Source of the DNA: Actinomycetales bacterium
GTDB taxonomy: Bacteria; Actinomycetota; Actinomycetes; Actinomycetales; Quadrisphaeraceae
Direction of reading: 5' to 3'
Assembly (NCBI GenBank): GCA_022701985.1
Contig: JAKONK010000235.1
Span: 1 to 40,067, forward strand
DNA length: 40,067 nucleotides
Of this stretch, positions 25,491 through 34,109 are shown piece by piece (positions within the stretch are counted from its first letter, which is position 1; each line of letters opens with the position of its first letter). The translations under genes and the position numbers were made by a program. Below the pieces are notes generated by a model. It had not been told where the DNA came from and did not search any database. It was given only the letters and a program-made list of their open reading frames with translations.

Positions 25491-26816
25491 TTACAGGCTG
25501 CTGGCACCGGACCCGCGAGCAGGTGACGCCGGCGCCTCGAGCAGCCCGTCCAGGACGGCGACGACCTCTGGTTCAGCGCCCACGGGGCGGACGTACCCGC
25601 GCGTCGAGCGCTCGTCGCGGTGGCCGAGCCGTACCGCGATCTGGTCGACGCTGACACCCGCGCCGTTCAGCCATGACGCGTGGGCGTGCCGGGTCTGGCG
25701 TGGCAGCGGGCGGAAGTCCAAGCCGGCGGTGCGCACCGCCTCGGACCACACCCGCGCCCAACACTGTGGCGTGGTCGCCCCCAGCGGGGGCTCCGCGGGC
25801 AGGGACGGCTCTCCGGCACCGGCCGCCGCCACGAGCCCGGACCTGCGCACCGGTCGTTGCGGTCCGGCGAGGGCCCGGCGAGCGCGAGCCCTGGAGGCGG
25901 AGTACTCGGACACGGCCTGTCGGCAGCACGCCTCGCGGCAGCGACCCGTGGCGTACCCGTTCACGGTGCCGTGCTGGTAGGTGACCCCGTTGGGACCGGT
26001 GAAGGTCCCCAGCTCCTGGAGACGCGCAGCGGTCAAGGGCTCTCGCTGCTGCTTCGACGGGAAGCGCCTGCCTGACGGCGGGGGCAGGACGAGCCGGCTC
26101 GGGAAGAGGAGGTCGGCCACTCCCAGTCCCTGCTCCTCCGCCCACGCCTCGAGCCGCCCTGCGAACTCGTCGCCGACCACGACGCGGCGCGCGGCGCCGT
26201 TCTTGGTCGAGGGACGGATGACGAAGCGCTCTCCGCTCTCAGAGAAGCGGCGTCCGGGTTCGGAGAGGCAGCGAGCGACCAGCAGCGCGCCGTCACCGAG
26301 ATCACCCGCCACGAGCGCGAGGGCCTCACCCAGGCGCAGACCGCTCCGCACGAGCAGCTCGGCGAGCAGGCTGGCCCCCGGGGTGGGCATGGCGGCGCGC
26401 ACGGCGATGAACTCCTGCGGTGTCAGCACCCGGGTGGGTGCAGCGACGGGACGCGGGGTGCGCACGCCGTCCGTCGGCAGCCGGTCGAGCACCCCGCGGG
26501 CCATGGCTCGTCGGCAGGTCACCGCCAGCACCAGCCTGGCCAGGCGGACCACCGACGGACTGCTGCCCGTGGAGCGAGCACCCGCGAGCAGGGCCTCCAC
26601 GTCGTCCGCGGTGAGGTCAGCGACCTGCCGGCCACCCAGCACGGGCTCCACGTGGCAGGCGAAGACGCTCTCGTACAGGGACAGGGTCTTCGGGTCGACC
26701 GCAGCGGTCGCCGCGTACTCCTGCCAGGCACGGCTGAGCGTCATCCCAGGGGTGCCGACGGATCGGCCAGGACCGGACGGGTGTTCGACCACGCTGCTGA
26801 TCATGCCCGCCACCAC
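25491..26816 (-). CDS. Tyrosine recombinase/integrase with internal His-Cys module
   Basis: This 441-residue tyrosine recombinase breaks and rejoins DNA through a covalent Tyr link. A SAM-like N-terminal core-binding domain covers about 25-115 and the catalytic domain 130-420. Visible active-site residues are Arg161 (SGLRLGEAL), Lys205 (STKNGAA), Arg376 (RQTRHAHAS), His399 (RLGHRD) and Tyr408 (RGYVRP). The box II His normally three before Arg376 is Arg373. Residues about 243-350 hold an unusual insertion with YQHGTVNGYATGRC and CCRQA (His282, Cys293, Cys297, Cys298), followed by a basic stretch. The start could be GTG 26816 or ATG 26804. It stands alone between der and tRNA-Pro, with no excisionase or phage genes. 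It is probably acquired and its activity is untested. Confidence 0.88.
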   Translation of the reverse strand: MVAGMISSVVEHPSGPGRSVGTPGMTLSRAWQEYAATAAVDPKTLSLYESVFACHVEPVLGGRQVADLTADDVEALLAGARSTGSSPSVVRLARLVLAVTCRRAMARGVLDRLPTDGVRTPRPVAAPTRVLTPQEFIAVRAAMPTPGASLLAELLVRSGLRLGEALALVAGDLGDGALLVARCLSEPGRRFSESGERFVIRPSTKNGAARRVVVGDEFAGRLEAWAEEQGLGVADLLFPSRLVLPPPSGRRFPSKQQREPLTAARLQELGTFTGPNGVTYQHGTVNGYATGRCREACCRQAVSEYSASRARARRALAGPQRPVRRSGLVAAAGAGEPSLPAEPPLGATTPQCWARVWSEAVRTAGLDFRPLPRQTRHAHASWLNGAGVSVDQIAVRLGHRDERSTRGYVRPVGAEPEVVAVLDGLLEAPASPARGSGASSL

Positions 26817-26849
26817 CGACAGCAGGCCGACAGCCGGCCCGGCGGCGCC

Positions 26850-28343
26850 TCAGCGGCGGCGCTTCTCCCGGACCCGCACGCTGACCTCGACCGGGCTGCC
26901 CTCGAAGCCGAACTGCTCGCGCAGGCGCCGCTCGAGGAAGCGGCGGTACTGCGCCTCCAGGAACCCCGAGGCGAAGAGCACGAAGCGCGGGGGCCGCGTG
27001 GAGGCCTGGGTGCCGAACAGGATGCGCGGCTGCTTGCCCCCGCGCAGCGGGTGCGGGTGGGCCTGCACCACGGAGGTGAGGAACTGGTTCAGGCGCCCGG
27101 TGGAGATGCGCTGGTCCCAGCTGTCCAGGGCGACGTCGAGCGCGGGCACGAGGCGGTCGGTGTGCCGGCCGGTGCGCGCGGAGATGTTGACCCGCGGCGC
27201 CCAGGCGACCTGCGCCAGGTCCTGCTCGATCTCGCGCTCCAGGTAGTGGCGGCGCTCCTCGTCGGTCAGGTCCCACTTGTTGAACGCCAGCACCAGGGCG
27301 CGCCCGGACTCCACGACGGTGGTGATGATGCGGGTGTCCTGCTCGGTGAGGCGCTCGGAGGCCTCCAGCAGCACCACGGCCACCTCGGCGCGCTCGAGGG
27401 CGGCCTGGGTGCGCAGCGAGGCGTAGAAGTCGGCGCCGGAGGTCTGGTGCACGCGGCGGCGGATGCCGGCGGTGTCCACGAAGCGCCACGGGCGCCCGCC
27501 CAGCTCGACCAGCTCGTCGACCGGGTCGCGGGTGGTGCCGGCGGTGGGGTCCACGACGACGCGCTCGGACCCGACCAGCTTGTTCAGCAGGCTCGACTTA
27601 CCCACGTTGGGGCGTCCCAGCAGGGCCACGCGGCGGGGACCTCCGGTGACCTCCCGCTCGCCCACCAGCGTCTCGGGGACGGCGGCGAGCATCGCGTCGA
27701 GCAGCTCGCCGGAGCCGCGGCCGTGCAGCGCCGAGACCGGGAACGGCTCGCCCAGGCCGAGGGACCACAGCTGGGCGGCGTCGGCCTCGGTGCGCGCGTC
27801 GTCGACCTTGTTCGCCGCGAGCACCACGGGCTTGCCGGAGCGGCGGATCAGCTTGACGACGGCCTCGTCGGTGGCGGTGGCCCCCACGGAGGCGTCGACG
27901 ACGAAGACGACGACGTCGGCCATCTCGATGGCGATCTCGGCCTGCTCGGCGACGCGGGCGTCGAGGCCGTGGACGTCGACCTCCCAGCCGCCGGTGTCGA
28001 CGACGTTGAACGGGGTCCCCGCCCACTCGGTGGTGTAGGTGACGCGGTCGCGGGTGACGCCGGGGACGTCCTGGACGACCGCCTCGCGGCGGCCCAGCAC
28101 GCGGTTGACCAGCGTCGACTTGCCCACGTTGGGGCGGCCGATGATCGCGATGACGGGCAGGACGGCGCCGTCGTCGTCGCCGTGGGCGCCGTCGGAGGCG
28201 CCCGACAGGACGGCGAGGTCGTCCTCGGAGAGCTCGTAGTCGTCCAGGCCGACGCGCAGGGCGCCGCTGGGGTCCAGCTCGTCGTCGTGGCCGTCGTGGC
28301 CGTCGTGGCCGTCGTGGGTGGTGGTGGTGTCTTCGGCGCTCAT
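26850..28343 (-). CDS. der: Ribosome-assembly GTPase Der (EngA)
   Basis: This 497-residue protein contains two GTPase domains in tandem and a C-terminal KH-like domain, needed for 50S subunit maturation. The first domain has [18 protein letters not shown] and NKVD; the second has [22 protein letters not shown] and NKWD; the end PRFVLFASG...[19 protein letters not shown] is typical. About 60 extra N-terminal residues are acidic and begin with an HDG repeat encoded by 9-bp units. ATG 28343 overlaps the cmk stop as ATGA. It is the last gene of the scp-rluB-cmk-der neighbourhood. Confidence 0.96.
   Translation of the reverse strand: MSAEDTTTTHDGHDGHDGHDDELDPSGALRVGLDDYELSEDDLAVLSGASDGAHGDDDGAVLPVIAIIGRPNVGKSTLVNRVLGRREAVVQDVPGVTRDRVTYTTEWAGTPFNVVDTGGWEVDVHGLDARVAEQAEIAIEMADVVVFVVDASVGATATDEAVVKLIRRSGKPVVLAANKVDDARTEADAAQLWSLGLGEPFPVSALHGRGSGELLDAMLAAVPETLVGEREVTGGPRRVALLGRPNVGKSSLLNKLVGSERVVVDPTAGTTRDPVDELVELGGRPWRFVDTAGIRRRVHQTSGADFYASLRTQAALERAEVAVVLLEASERLTEQDTRIITTVVESGRALVLAFNKWDLTDEERRHYLEREIEQDLAQVAWAPRVNISARTGRHTDRLVPALDVALDSWDQRISTGRLNQFLTSVVQAHPHPLRGGKQPRILFGTQASTRPPRFVLFASGFLEAQYRRFLERRLREQFGFEGSPVEVSVRVREKRRR
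28284..28319. repeat. 9-bp tandem repeat, four units, in der N-terminus
   Basis: Units of gtcgtggcc code His-Asp-Gly repeats ([11 protein letters not shown]) in the N-terminal tail of Der. The His/Asp content might bind metal ions, but this is speculative. Confidence 0.88.
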
Positions 28344-29095
28344 GCGCGGGCTCCAGCGGTGGTGGTCAGTGCGTCGCGGACCAGGGAGAGCAGCGCCTCG
28401 ACGCCCTCCTCCAGGGTCCCGGAGTTGTCGAGGACGACGACGCCGTCGGCGGCCTCGGTGAAGGAGGCGACGGTGGAGTCGTCGCGGTCGCGCCGCACCA
28501 CCTCGTCGCGGGTGGCCTCGACGGCGGCGGCGTCAGCCGCGCCGTGCAGCTCCAGGGCGCGGCGGGCCAGGCGGCGGGCCTCGTCGACCACCACCAGCAC
28601 GCGCACGGGGGCGTCGGGGGCGACCACGGTGGTCAGGTCGCGGCCCTCGGCCACCACCCCGCGCAGCGCGGCCTGCGCGGCCAGGGCGGCGCGCTGGCGG
28701 CGGATGAGCTCGGAGCGGACCTCGAGGTTGGTGGCCACGGCGCTCACGGCGGCGGAGATGCGGCTCTCGCGGACGGCCGCGGTGACGTCGGTGCCGCGCA
28801 CCACGACGTAGGGCTTCTCGGGGTCGGTGCCGACCTTCAGGTCGAGGCCCCGGGCCAGCCCGGCGACGGCCTCGGCGGAGCCGGCGTCGCGGTCGGCCGA
28901 CAGGTCGACGCCGTCGGCCAGGGCCGCCCACGTCACGGCGCGGTAGAAGGCGCCGGTGTCGAGGTACCCGGCGCCGAGGGCGGCGGCGGCGCGGCGGCAC
29001 AGCGTGGACTTGCCCGAGCCGGAGGGACCGTCGACGACGACCACGAGGCCCCTGGCGGGCGCGGCGGAGCTGTCGTCGAGGAGCGGGGAGGGCAC
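28340..29095 (-). CDS. cmk: Cytidylate kinase
   Basis: This 251-residue kinase phosphorylates CMP and dCMP. The P-loop is [16 protein letters not shown], followed by [15 protein letters not shown] (the CMP-binding GxxYR type), [34 protein letters not shown] and the lid RDRDDS. The track start is GTG 29119, but TACCCT on the minus strand sits 6 nt before GTG 29095, so a leaderless start there is preferred. It overlaps der by ATGA. In related genomes tyrA lies immediately upstream; here a plus-strand phosphatase gene separates them. Confidence 0.93.
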   Translation of the reverse strand: MPSPLLDDSSAAPARGLVVVVDGPSGSGKSTLCRRAAAALGAGYLDTGAFYRAVTWAALADGVDLSADRDAGSAEAVAGLARGLDLKVGTDPEKPYVVVRGTDVTAAVRESRISAAVSAVATNLEVRSELIRRQRAALAAQAALRGVVAEGRDLTTVVAPDAPVRVLVVVDEARRLARRALELHGAADAAAVEATRDEVVRRDRDDSTVASFTEAADGVVVLDNSGTLEEGVEALLSLVRDALTTTAGARA

Positions 29096-29101
29096 CTCAG
29101 A

Positions 29102-29107
29102 AGGGTA
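29102..29107 (-). promoter_or_regulatory. -10 box of cmk-der, leaderless start
   Basis: TACCCT on the minus strand is followed by 6 nt and GTG 29095. It is back to back with the -10 of the divergent phosphatase gene (29151), about 43 bp apart. Confidence 0.5.
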
Positions 29108-29150
29108 GTCGGCTCCCACCGGCGACCCCGACCACCTCCGACCGACCGCC

Positions 29151-29156
29151 TAGCCT
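29151..29156 (+). promoter_or_regulatory. -10 box of IMPase-family gene, leaderless start
   Basis: TAGCCT is followed by 6 nt (gggcgc) and GTG 29163, with no ribosome-binding site. Confidence 0.5.
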
Positions 29157-29162
29157 GGGCGC

Positions 29163-30035
29163 GTGGTCCTCCCCGTCCCCCCCGCAGCAGGTCACGACCC
29201 CGCCGACGACACCGCCGACGACGTCGAGGAGGCCCTCGCCTTCGTCGGGGAGCTGGTGAGCCGGCTGGGACGCGTCGCCGCCCGGCGCCAGGCGAGCGCC
29301 GTCGAGCAGCGCAAGCCCGCGGCCGCCCTCACCGGCTCGGTGGTCACCGACGTCGACCTCGACCTCGAGCGCGCCGTCGACGACGCGCTGCGCGAGCGCT
29401 TCCCCCTCGACGGCCTGATCGGCGAGGAGGGCGCCGACCGGCCCCCCGCCGACCCCGCCACCGGGCGCACCTGGGTGGTCGACCCCGTCGACGGGACCCT
29501 GAACTTCGCGCGCCGCCTCGGACCGTGGTCGGTGGTCGTCTCCGCCTGGCGCGGCCCGCGCGAGCGCCCGCTGGTGGAGTCCGTGGCCGTGTGGACCGGC
29601 GGCCACCTGTACACGGCCGCCGCCGGCCGCGGCGCGTTCGTGCGCGTCGACGGCGAGGACGGCGTCCCCGGCCCCGCCCGCCGGCTGCAGCTGTCCGGCG
29701 AGGCGGAGGCCGGCGGCGTGGTCCGCGCCGGCGCCGCGCTGCTCGGCGAGGTCGGCCGCGCGGGCTGGCTGCCGAAGGTGACCGAGAGCTCGGCCTCGGA
29801 GATCGCCTCGGTGGCCGACGGCCGCGTCATGGGCACCCTGCGCCTCGGCGGCGACCGCCGCGACCTGCACGGCCCGGCGCTGCTCGTGTCCGAGGCGGGC
29901 GGCGCCGTCGTCCCCCTCGACGGCGAGCCCCTCTCGGGGACCACCCGCCGGATGGTGGTGGCCCACCCCGGCGCCGTCGACGCGCTGGTCGCCCTGGCCT
30001 CCGAGCACCTCCCGACGGCCGGCCCGTCCGACTGA
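29163..30035 (+). CDS. Inositol monophosphatase family protein
   Basis: This 290-residue Mg-dependent phosphatase has the family metal motifs: SVVTDVDLDLERAV, GEEGAD and DPVDGTLNFARRLG. The final metal motif is RRDLHGPALLVSEAGG, where the usual Trp before the Asp is Arg. Family members dephosphorylate inositol-1-phosphate, histidinol phosphate, fructose-1,6-bisphosphate or PAP; this sequence does not allow a choice. The start is GTG 29163 with a leaderless promoter. It stands alone on the plus strand between tyrA and cmk, meeting tyrA stop to stop 16 bp apart. Confidence 0.88.
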   Translation: MVLPVPPAAGHDPADDTADDVEEALAFVGELVSRLGRVAARRQASAVEQRKPAAALTGSVVTDVDLDLERAVDDALRERFPLDGLIGEEGADRPPADPATGRTWVVDPVDGTLNFARRLGPWSVVVSAWRGPRERPLVESVAVWTGGHLYTAAAGRGAFVRVDGEDGVPGPARRLQLSGEAEAGGVVRAGAALLGEVGRAGWLPKVTESSASEIASVADGRVMGTLRLGGDRRDLHGPALLVSEAGGAVVPLDGEPLSGTTRRMVVAHPGAVDALVALASEHLPTAGPSD

Positions 30036-30051
30036 CCGGCACCGCGAGGGG

Positions 30052-31212
30052 CTAGTCGACCAGGGCCCACCCGAGGTCGCGCAGCGCCGCCTCCAGCGGG
30101 GTGCGCGCAGCAGGCAGCACCGACACCTCGGCGAGCCCGACGGGCTGCTCCGGGGAGTGCTCCAGGCGCAGGTCCTCGAGGTTGACACCGGCGGCGCCGA
30201 CGTCGTGCAGGAGCCGCGCGAGCTCGCCGGGGGCGTCGGGCACCAGCACGGTGACCACCGCGTAGGAGGTGGGTGCGCTGCCGTGCTTGCCGGGCACCCG
30301 GGCCCGGCCCGCGCCGCCGTCGGCGATCAGCTGGGCGACGGCGGCCAGCGCCCCCGGCGACGTCGCGGCCGCGTCGTGCGCGTCCTCGACGCGGTCCAGC
30401 TGCTCCAGGGCCGCGAGCACGCCGTCGAGGTCGTCGCGCAGGTCGCGCAGCACGGCGGCCACGGGGCCGGCGTTCGCCCCGAGGATCTGCACCCACAGCG
30501 CGGGGTCGGACTCGGCGATGCGGGTGACGTCGCGCAGCCCCTGCCCGGCGAGCTCCACGGCCGGCTCGGGCGCCCGGCGCAGCCGCGCGGCCACCAGCGA
30601 GGCGGCCACCTGCGGCACGTGGGAGACCAGCGCCACCGCCTCGTCGTGCGCGCCGGCCTCCATCACCACCGGTGCGGCGCCGAGGTCGTCGGCGAGGGCC
30701 CGGACGGCGGCGAGGGCCCGGGGGGACGACGACGGCGTGGGGCAGAGCACCCAGGGGCGTCCCGCGAAGAGCGTGCCGCGGGCGGCGACGGCCCCGGAGC
30801 GCTCGCGCCCGGCCATCGGGTGGCTGCCCACGTACCTCGCCAGCGCCTCCGGAGCGCCTCCCCCGTCTGCCCCACCGGCCGCCAGCAGCCGCCGCAGCTC
30901 GGTCAGCACGGTGAGCTTGACGCTGGCCACGTCGGTGACGACCGCCTCCGGCCAGGTCTGGAGCTGCTCGGCGACGACGGAGGCGGTCACGTCGGGCGGC
31001 GCCGCGACCACGACCAGCGCCGGCGGCGCCTCGTCCCGCGCGCGCAGGCGGCCCGCGCCCAGGTCGCGGGCGAGCGCCGCGGCCGTGGGCGAGGGGTCGG
31101 CGAGGGTCACGTCGACGCCTCGGGCGCGCAGCGCGAGGGCCGCGCTGGCGCCGAGCAGGCCGGTGCCGACGACGTGCACCGGTCCGGCGGTGCGGGCTCC
31201 CAGGGGGCTCAC
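30052..31212 (-). CDS. tyrA: Prephenate dehydrogenase
   Basis: This 386-residue enzyme oxidises prephenate to 4-hydroxyphenylpyruvate for tyrosine synthesis. The NAD-binding fold starts VHVVGTGLLGASAALALRA, then DVASVKLTVL, the conserved GSHPMAGRERSG with the catalytic His, and the helical dimer domain. A C-terminal ACT domain (about 310-386; VTVLVPDAPGELARLLHDVG) is likely to bind tyrosine for feedback control. GTG 31212 begins 7 nt after the aroH stop, so the two tyrosine-branch steps are made from one message. Confidence 0.94.
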   Translation of the reverse strand: MSPLGARTAGPVHVVGTGLLGASAALALRARGVDVTLADPSPTAAALARDLGAGRLRARDEAPPALVVVAAPPDVTASVVAEQLQTWPEAVVTDVASVKLTVLTELRRLLAAGGADGGGAPEALARYVGSHPMAGRERSGAVAARGTLFAGRPWVLCPTPSSSPRALAAVRALADDLGAAPVVMEAGAHDEAVALVSHVPQVAASLVAARLRRAPEPAVELAGQGLRDVTRIAESDPALWVQILGANAGPVAAVLRDLRDDLDGVLAALEQLDRVEDAHDAAATSPGALAAVAQLIADGGAGRARVPGKHGSAPTSYAVVTVLVPDAPGELARLLHDVGAAGVNLEDLRLEHSPEQPVGLAEVSVLPAARTPLEAALRDLGWALVD

Positions 31213-31219
31213 CGGGGGG

Positions 31220-31591
31220 TCACTGGGCGATGTCGCGGCGCAGCGCCACCGCGCCGCGCAGGTACACGTGCTGCACCTCGCTGCGCTCCAGCGGGGTCTG
31301 GGCGAGCGCCATGAGCCGCACCACGCGGGGCATGGCGCCGGCGACGTCGACCTCCACCGCGCACATGAGGGGCACGTCTCCCAGGCCGAGCTCGCGCGCG
31401 GCGACCGCGGGGAACTCCGAGGTCAGGTCGGGGGTGCAGGTGAAGACCATGTTGACGAGGTCGTCGGTGGAGAGCCGGTTGGCCTCGAGCACGGCGGTCA
31501 CCAGCTCGCGCGTCGCGGCGAGCAGGTGCTCGCGCTCGTCGACGTCGAGCTGCACGGCTCCCCGCACCGCGCGCAGCGACGGGGGCGCCAT
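31220..31591 (-). CDS. aroH: Chorismate mutase, AroH type
   Basis: This 123-residue protein belongs to the single-domain AroH class that converts chorismate to prephenate, the substrate of TyrA encoded next. Characteristic segments are LRAVRGAVQLDVDE with the active-site Arg, VNMVFTCTPDLTSEFPA with Cys and the following Arg-containing helix (AVAARELG), and HVYLRGAVALRRD with Tyr and Arg at the active site. ATG 31591 overlaps the rluB stop as TGATG; the 417-residue track ORF is rluB antisense plus this gene. Confidence 0.93.
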   Translation of the reverse strand: MAPPSLRAVRGAVQLDVDEREHLLAATRELVTAVLEANRLSTDDLVNMVFTCTPDLTSEFPAVAARELGLGDVPLMCAVEVDVAGAMPRVVRLMALAQTPLERSEVQHVYLRGAVALRRDIAQ

Positions 31592-32586
31592 CAGCGCCCG
31601 CCCTGGCCGCGGCGCTGCTTGGCCCCGGCCACCCGCCCGGCGGTGCGCCCGGTCTTGGCGGCCTTCGCGGCGCGGGCCGCCTTGGAGGCACCGGTGCTGC
31701 GGCGCTTGTCGGCGGTGACGACCTCGATGCCGCGGCGGTCGGGGGCCTTGGCCACCGGGCGGCTGCCCTTGGGGCGCCGCACGCGCTGACCGGGCTGGCT
31801 GCCCGGGCCGGCGCTGCGCAGCTGGGAGACCTCCTCGCGGGTGAGCGAGCGGGTCACCCCGGGCCGCAGGTCGCCGAGCTGGATCGGGCCGATGGCGGTG
31901 CGGGCCAGGCGGATGACCGGGTAGCCGACCTCCTCCAGCATGCGGCGCACCACGTGCTTGCGGCCCTCGTGAAGGACGATCTCGACGAACGCCTTGCCGG
32001 GCAGGGAGTCGACCAGGCGGAAGGAGTCGGCGCGGGCGATGCCGTCCTCCAGCTCCACGCCGTCGCGCAGCTGCTTGCCGATGCCGCGCTCGACGGGGCC
32101 GTTGACCTCGGCGACGTAGGTGCGGGGCACCTCGAAGGACGGGTGCTGCAGCCGGTGGGCGAGGTCGCCGTCGTTGGTGAGCAGGATCAGGCCCTCGGTG
32201 TCGACATCGAGGCGCCCGACGTGGAAGAGCCGCACGCCCTGCTCGGTGCGGTCGTCGAGGATGTCGGCGAGGGTGAGGCGGCCCTCGGCGTCGGACATCG
32301 CCGAGAGGTACCCGCGCGGCTTGTTCATCGCCAGGTAGACCTTCGAGGTGTCGAGCTGCAGCAGCATCCCGTCGACCTCGACCTGGGCGGTGGCGGGGTC
32401 GACGCGGACGCCCTGGTCGCGGACCAGCTCGCCGTCGACGCGGACGCGTCCCTGGGCGATCATCTGCTCGCACGCGCGGCGCGAGCCGAGACCGGCGCCG
32501 GCGAGCACCTTCTGCAGGCGGACGCCGTCGGGGTCGTGGGGATCGCGGCTGTCGTCGCGGCTGTCGTCGCGGCCGGTGGTGCTCAT
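31591..32586 (-). CDS. rluB: 23S rRNA pseudouridine synthase RluB-type
   Basis: This 331-residue enzyme makes pseudouridine in large-subunit rRNA. An S4 domain (RLQKVLAGAGLGSRRACEQM) precedes the catalytic domain with HVGRLDVDTEGLILLTNDGD, where Asp in RLDVDTEG is catalytic, and HEGRKHVVRRMLEEVGYPV. The C-terminal 75 residues are Lys/Arg/Ala-rich and probably contact RNA. ATG 32586 overlaps the scpB stop as ATGA. The N-terminus has two DDSR units from a 12-bp repeat (32545-32572). Confidence 0.94.
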   Translation of the reverse strand: MSTTGRDDSRDDSRDPHDPDGVRLQKVLAGAGLGSRRACEQMIAQGRVRVDGELVRDQGVRVDPATAQVEVDGMLLQLDTSKVYLAMNKPRGYLSAMSDAEGRLTLADILDDRTEQGVRLFHVGRLDVDTEGLILLTNDGDLAHRLQHPSFEVPRTYVAEVNGPVERGIGKQLRDGVELEDGIARADSFRLVDSLPGKAFVEIVLHEGRKHVVRRMLEEVGYPVIRLARTAIGPIQLGDLRPGVTRSLTREEVSQLRSAGPGSQPGQRVRRPKGSRPVAKAPDRRGIEVVTADKRRSTGASKAARAAKAAKTGRTAGRVAGAKQRRGQGGR

Positions 32587-33170
32587 GCGGGGCTCCTGTC
32601 GTCGAGGGCCTCGAGGAGGTCGTCGACCTCCGTGTCGGCCGGGAGGTGCGGCGCCAGCGGAGGGAGGTCCTCGAGGGTGTCGACCCCGATCTTCTCCAAG
32701 AACGAGGTGGTCGTGCGATACAGGGTGGCCCCTGAGCCCTCCTCGCGCCCCGCCTCGGCCACCAGGCCGCGCACCAGGAGGGTCCGCACGACCGAGTCGA
32801 CGTCGACCCCGCGGACCGCCGCGACCCGCGCGCGGGTCACCGGCTGGGTGTAGGCGACGACGGCGAGGGTCTCCAGCGCGGCCCGCGACAGGCGCGCCGA
32901 GGCCGCCTCCCCGGTGAAGGCGGCGACCAGCGCCGCGGCGTCGGGCCGGCTCCAGATCCGCCACCCGCCGGCCGCGGCGCGCAGCTCGAACCCGCGCTGC
33001 TCGGCGCGGTAGGCGGCGGCGAGCGCCTCGAGCTCGCCGGCCACCTCGGTCTCGGGGACGCCGAGGCCCTCGGCGAGCTCGGCGGCGGACACCGGGGCCT
33101 CCACGACCATGAGGACGGCCTCCAGCGCGGCGCGCAGCCCCCCGGGCAGCTGCTCCACGTCCTCGCTCAC
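32583..33170 (-). CDS. scpB: Segregation and condensation protein ScpB
   Basis: This 195-residue protein binds the kleisin ScpA and completes the SMC condensin complex. It has two winged helices: LRAALEAVLMVVEAPVSAAE and LSRAALETLAVVAYTQPVTR, then VRGVDVDSVVRTLLVRGLV and ATLYRTTTSFLEKIG, all typical. The start at 33170 overlaps the scpA stop by 4 bases. The smc gene is not in the window, as is usual because it lies elsewhere. Confidence 0.95.
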   Translation of the reverse strand: MSEDVEQLPGGLRAALEAVLMVVEAPVSAAELAEGLGVPETEVAGELEALAAAYRAEQRGFELRAAAGGWRIWSRPDAAALVAAFTGEAASARLSRAALETLAVVAYTQPVTRARVAAVRGVDVDSVVRTLLVRGLVAEAGREEGSGATLYRTTTSFLEKIGVDTLEDLPPLAPHLPADTEVDDLLEALDDRSPA

Positions 33171-34090
33171 GAGACGCCCTCGCGCAGGTCGACGACGACC
33201 CGCCAGGTCACGAGCAGCGGCTCGTCGGGGCGGGCCTGCTCCAGGTCGACCTCACCGCGCCGGTAGAGCTCGAGCACGGCCAGGAACCTGCCCACCACCC
33301 ACACGGTGCCCGGGGGGCCGGTGAGCGGGTCGGTGAGGAGGTCGGTGAGGAGGTCGGAGAACGGCACGGGCACCCCGGGCGCGGCGCCGTGGCGCTCCTG
33401 CAGCCGTTCGCGCAGCGCCTCGACCTGCTCGGGGAGGCTGACGACGGGGGCGTGCAGGTGCTCGACGTCGACGGCCTCGGGCGGGCGCCCGGCGGCGGCC
33501 AGGGCCCCGGCGGCGAGGGCGGCCAGCTGCTCCGGCGTGGTGGGCAGCACCAGCTCGGGCAGGGCCCGCCGCACGTCGTCGTCCGCGGTCCCCGCGCCTC
33601 CGGGACGGGGGCTCGACAGCGCCCCCTGCGCGAGCCGGTCGGCGAGCACCCCGCCCACCCGGGCGTAGGCGCGGTGCTGGAGCAGGCGGGCGAAGAGCAG
33701 GTCGCGCGCCTCCACCAGGGCGAGCGCGTCGGCGTCGGGCTCGGCGCCCTCCTCGGCGGGCAGCAGCCGTGCCGCCTTGAGGTCGAGCAGGGTGGCGGCG
33801 ACCACGAGGAAGCCGCTGGCCTGCCCCAGCGCCGCGGCCGAGGAGCCGTCCTCGCGGTCGGCGCGGGCGAGCATCCGGCGCAGGTGGGCGATGAACTCGT
33901 CGGTGACGGCGGCGAGCGCCACCTCGGTGATCTCCAGGCGCCGGCGCGAGATCAGACCCAGCAGCAGGTCGAACGGCCCGGAGAAGTTCTCCAGGTGGAC
34001 GTCGAAGGCGGGGGCGTCGCGGTCGGTGAGGACGCCCCCCGGCGTGCTCCCGGGGGCCTGCTCGCTGCTGGTGCGCGGGGCGGGGAGCAC
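33167..34090 (-). CDS. scpA: Segregation and condensation protein ScpA (kleisin)
   Basis: This protein of about 307 residues links the SMC heads. It has the ScpA signature FDVHLENFSGPFDLLLGLIS, RRLEITEVALAAVTDEFIAH, LVVAATLLDLKAARLLP and a C-terminal winged helix (GRFLAVLELYRRGEVDLEQ). The track start at 34168 would overlap parA by 59 bp. GTG 34090, 19 nt after the parA stop and behind a G-rich stretch, is more likely; GTG 34036-34038 region codons cannot be excluded. A DLLT repeat (12-bp units, 33329-33358) lies before the winged helix. Confidence 0.92.
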   Translation of the reverse strand: MLPAPRTSSEQAPGSTPGGVLTDRDAPAFDVHLENFSGPFDLLLGLISRRRLEITEVALAAVTDEFIAHLRRMLARADREDGSSAAALGQASGFLVVAATLLDLKAARLLPAEEGAEPDADALALVEARDLLFARLLQHRAYARVGGVLADRLAQGALSSPRPGGAGTADDDVRRALPELVLPTTPEQLAALAAGALAAAGRPPEAVDVEHLHAPVVSLPEQVEALRERLQERHGAAPGVPVPFSDLLTDLLTDPLTGPPGTVWVVGRFLAVLELYRRGEVDLEQARPDEPLLVTWRVVVDLREGVS

Positions 34091-34109
34091 CCCGGTGTCC
34101 CCCCCGGCC

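Noticed and set aside
25366-26850. A complete integrated element at tRNA-Pro
   Set aside because: The tRNA is whole, the integrase is on the 5' side, and I found no duplicate of the tRNA 3' end and no other mobile genes.
26652-28811. 719-codon plus-strand frame over der and cmk
   Set aside because: It is the shadow of Der and Cmk on the other strand, with no recognisable domain.
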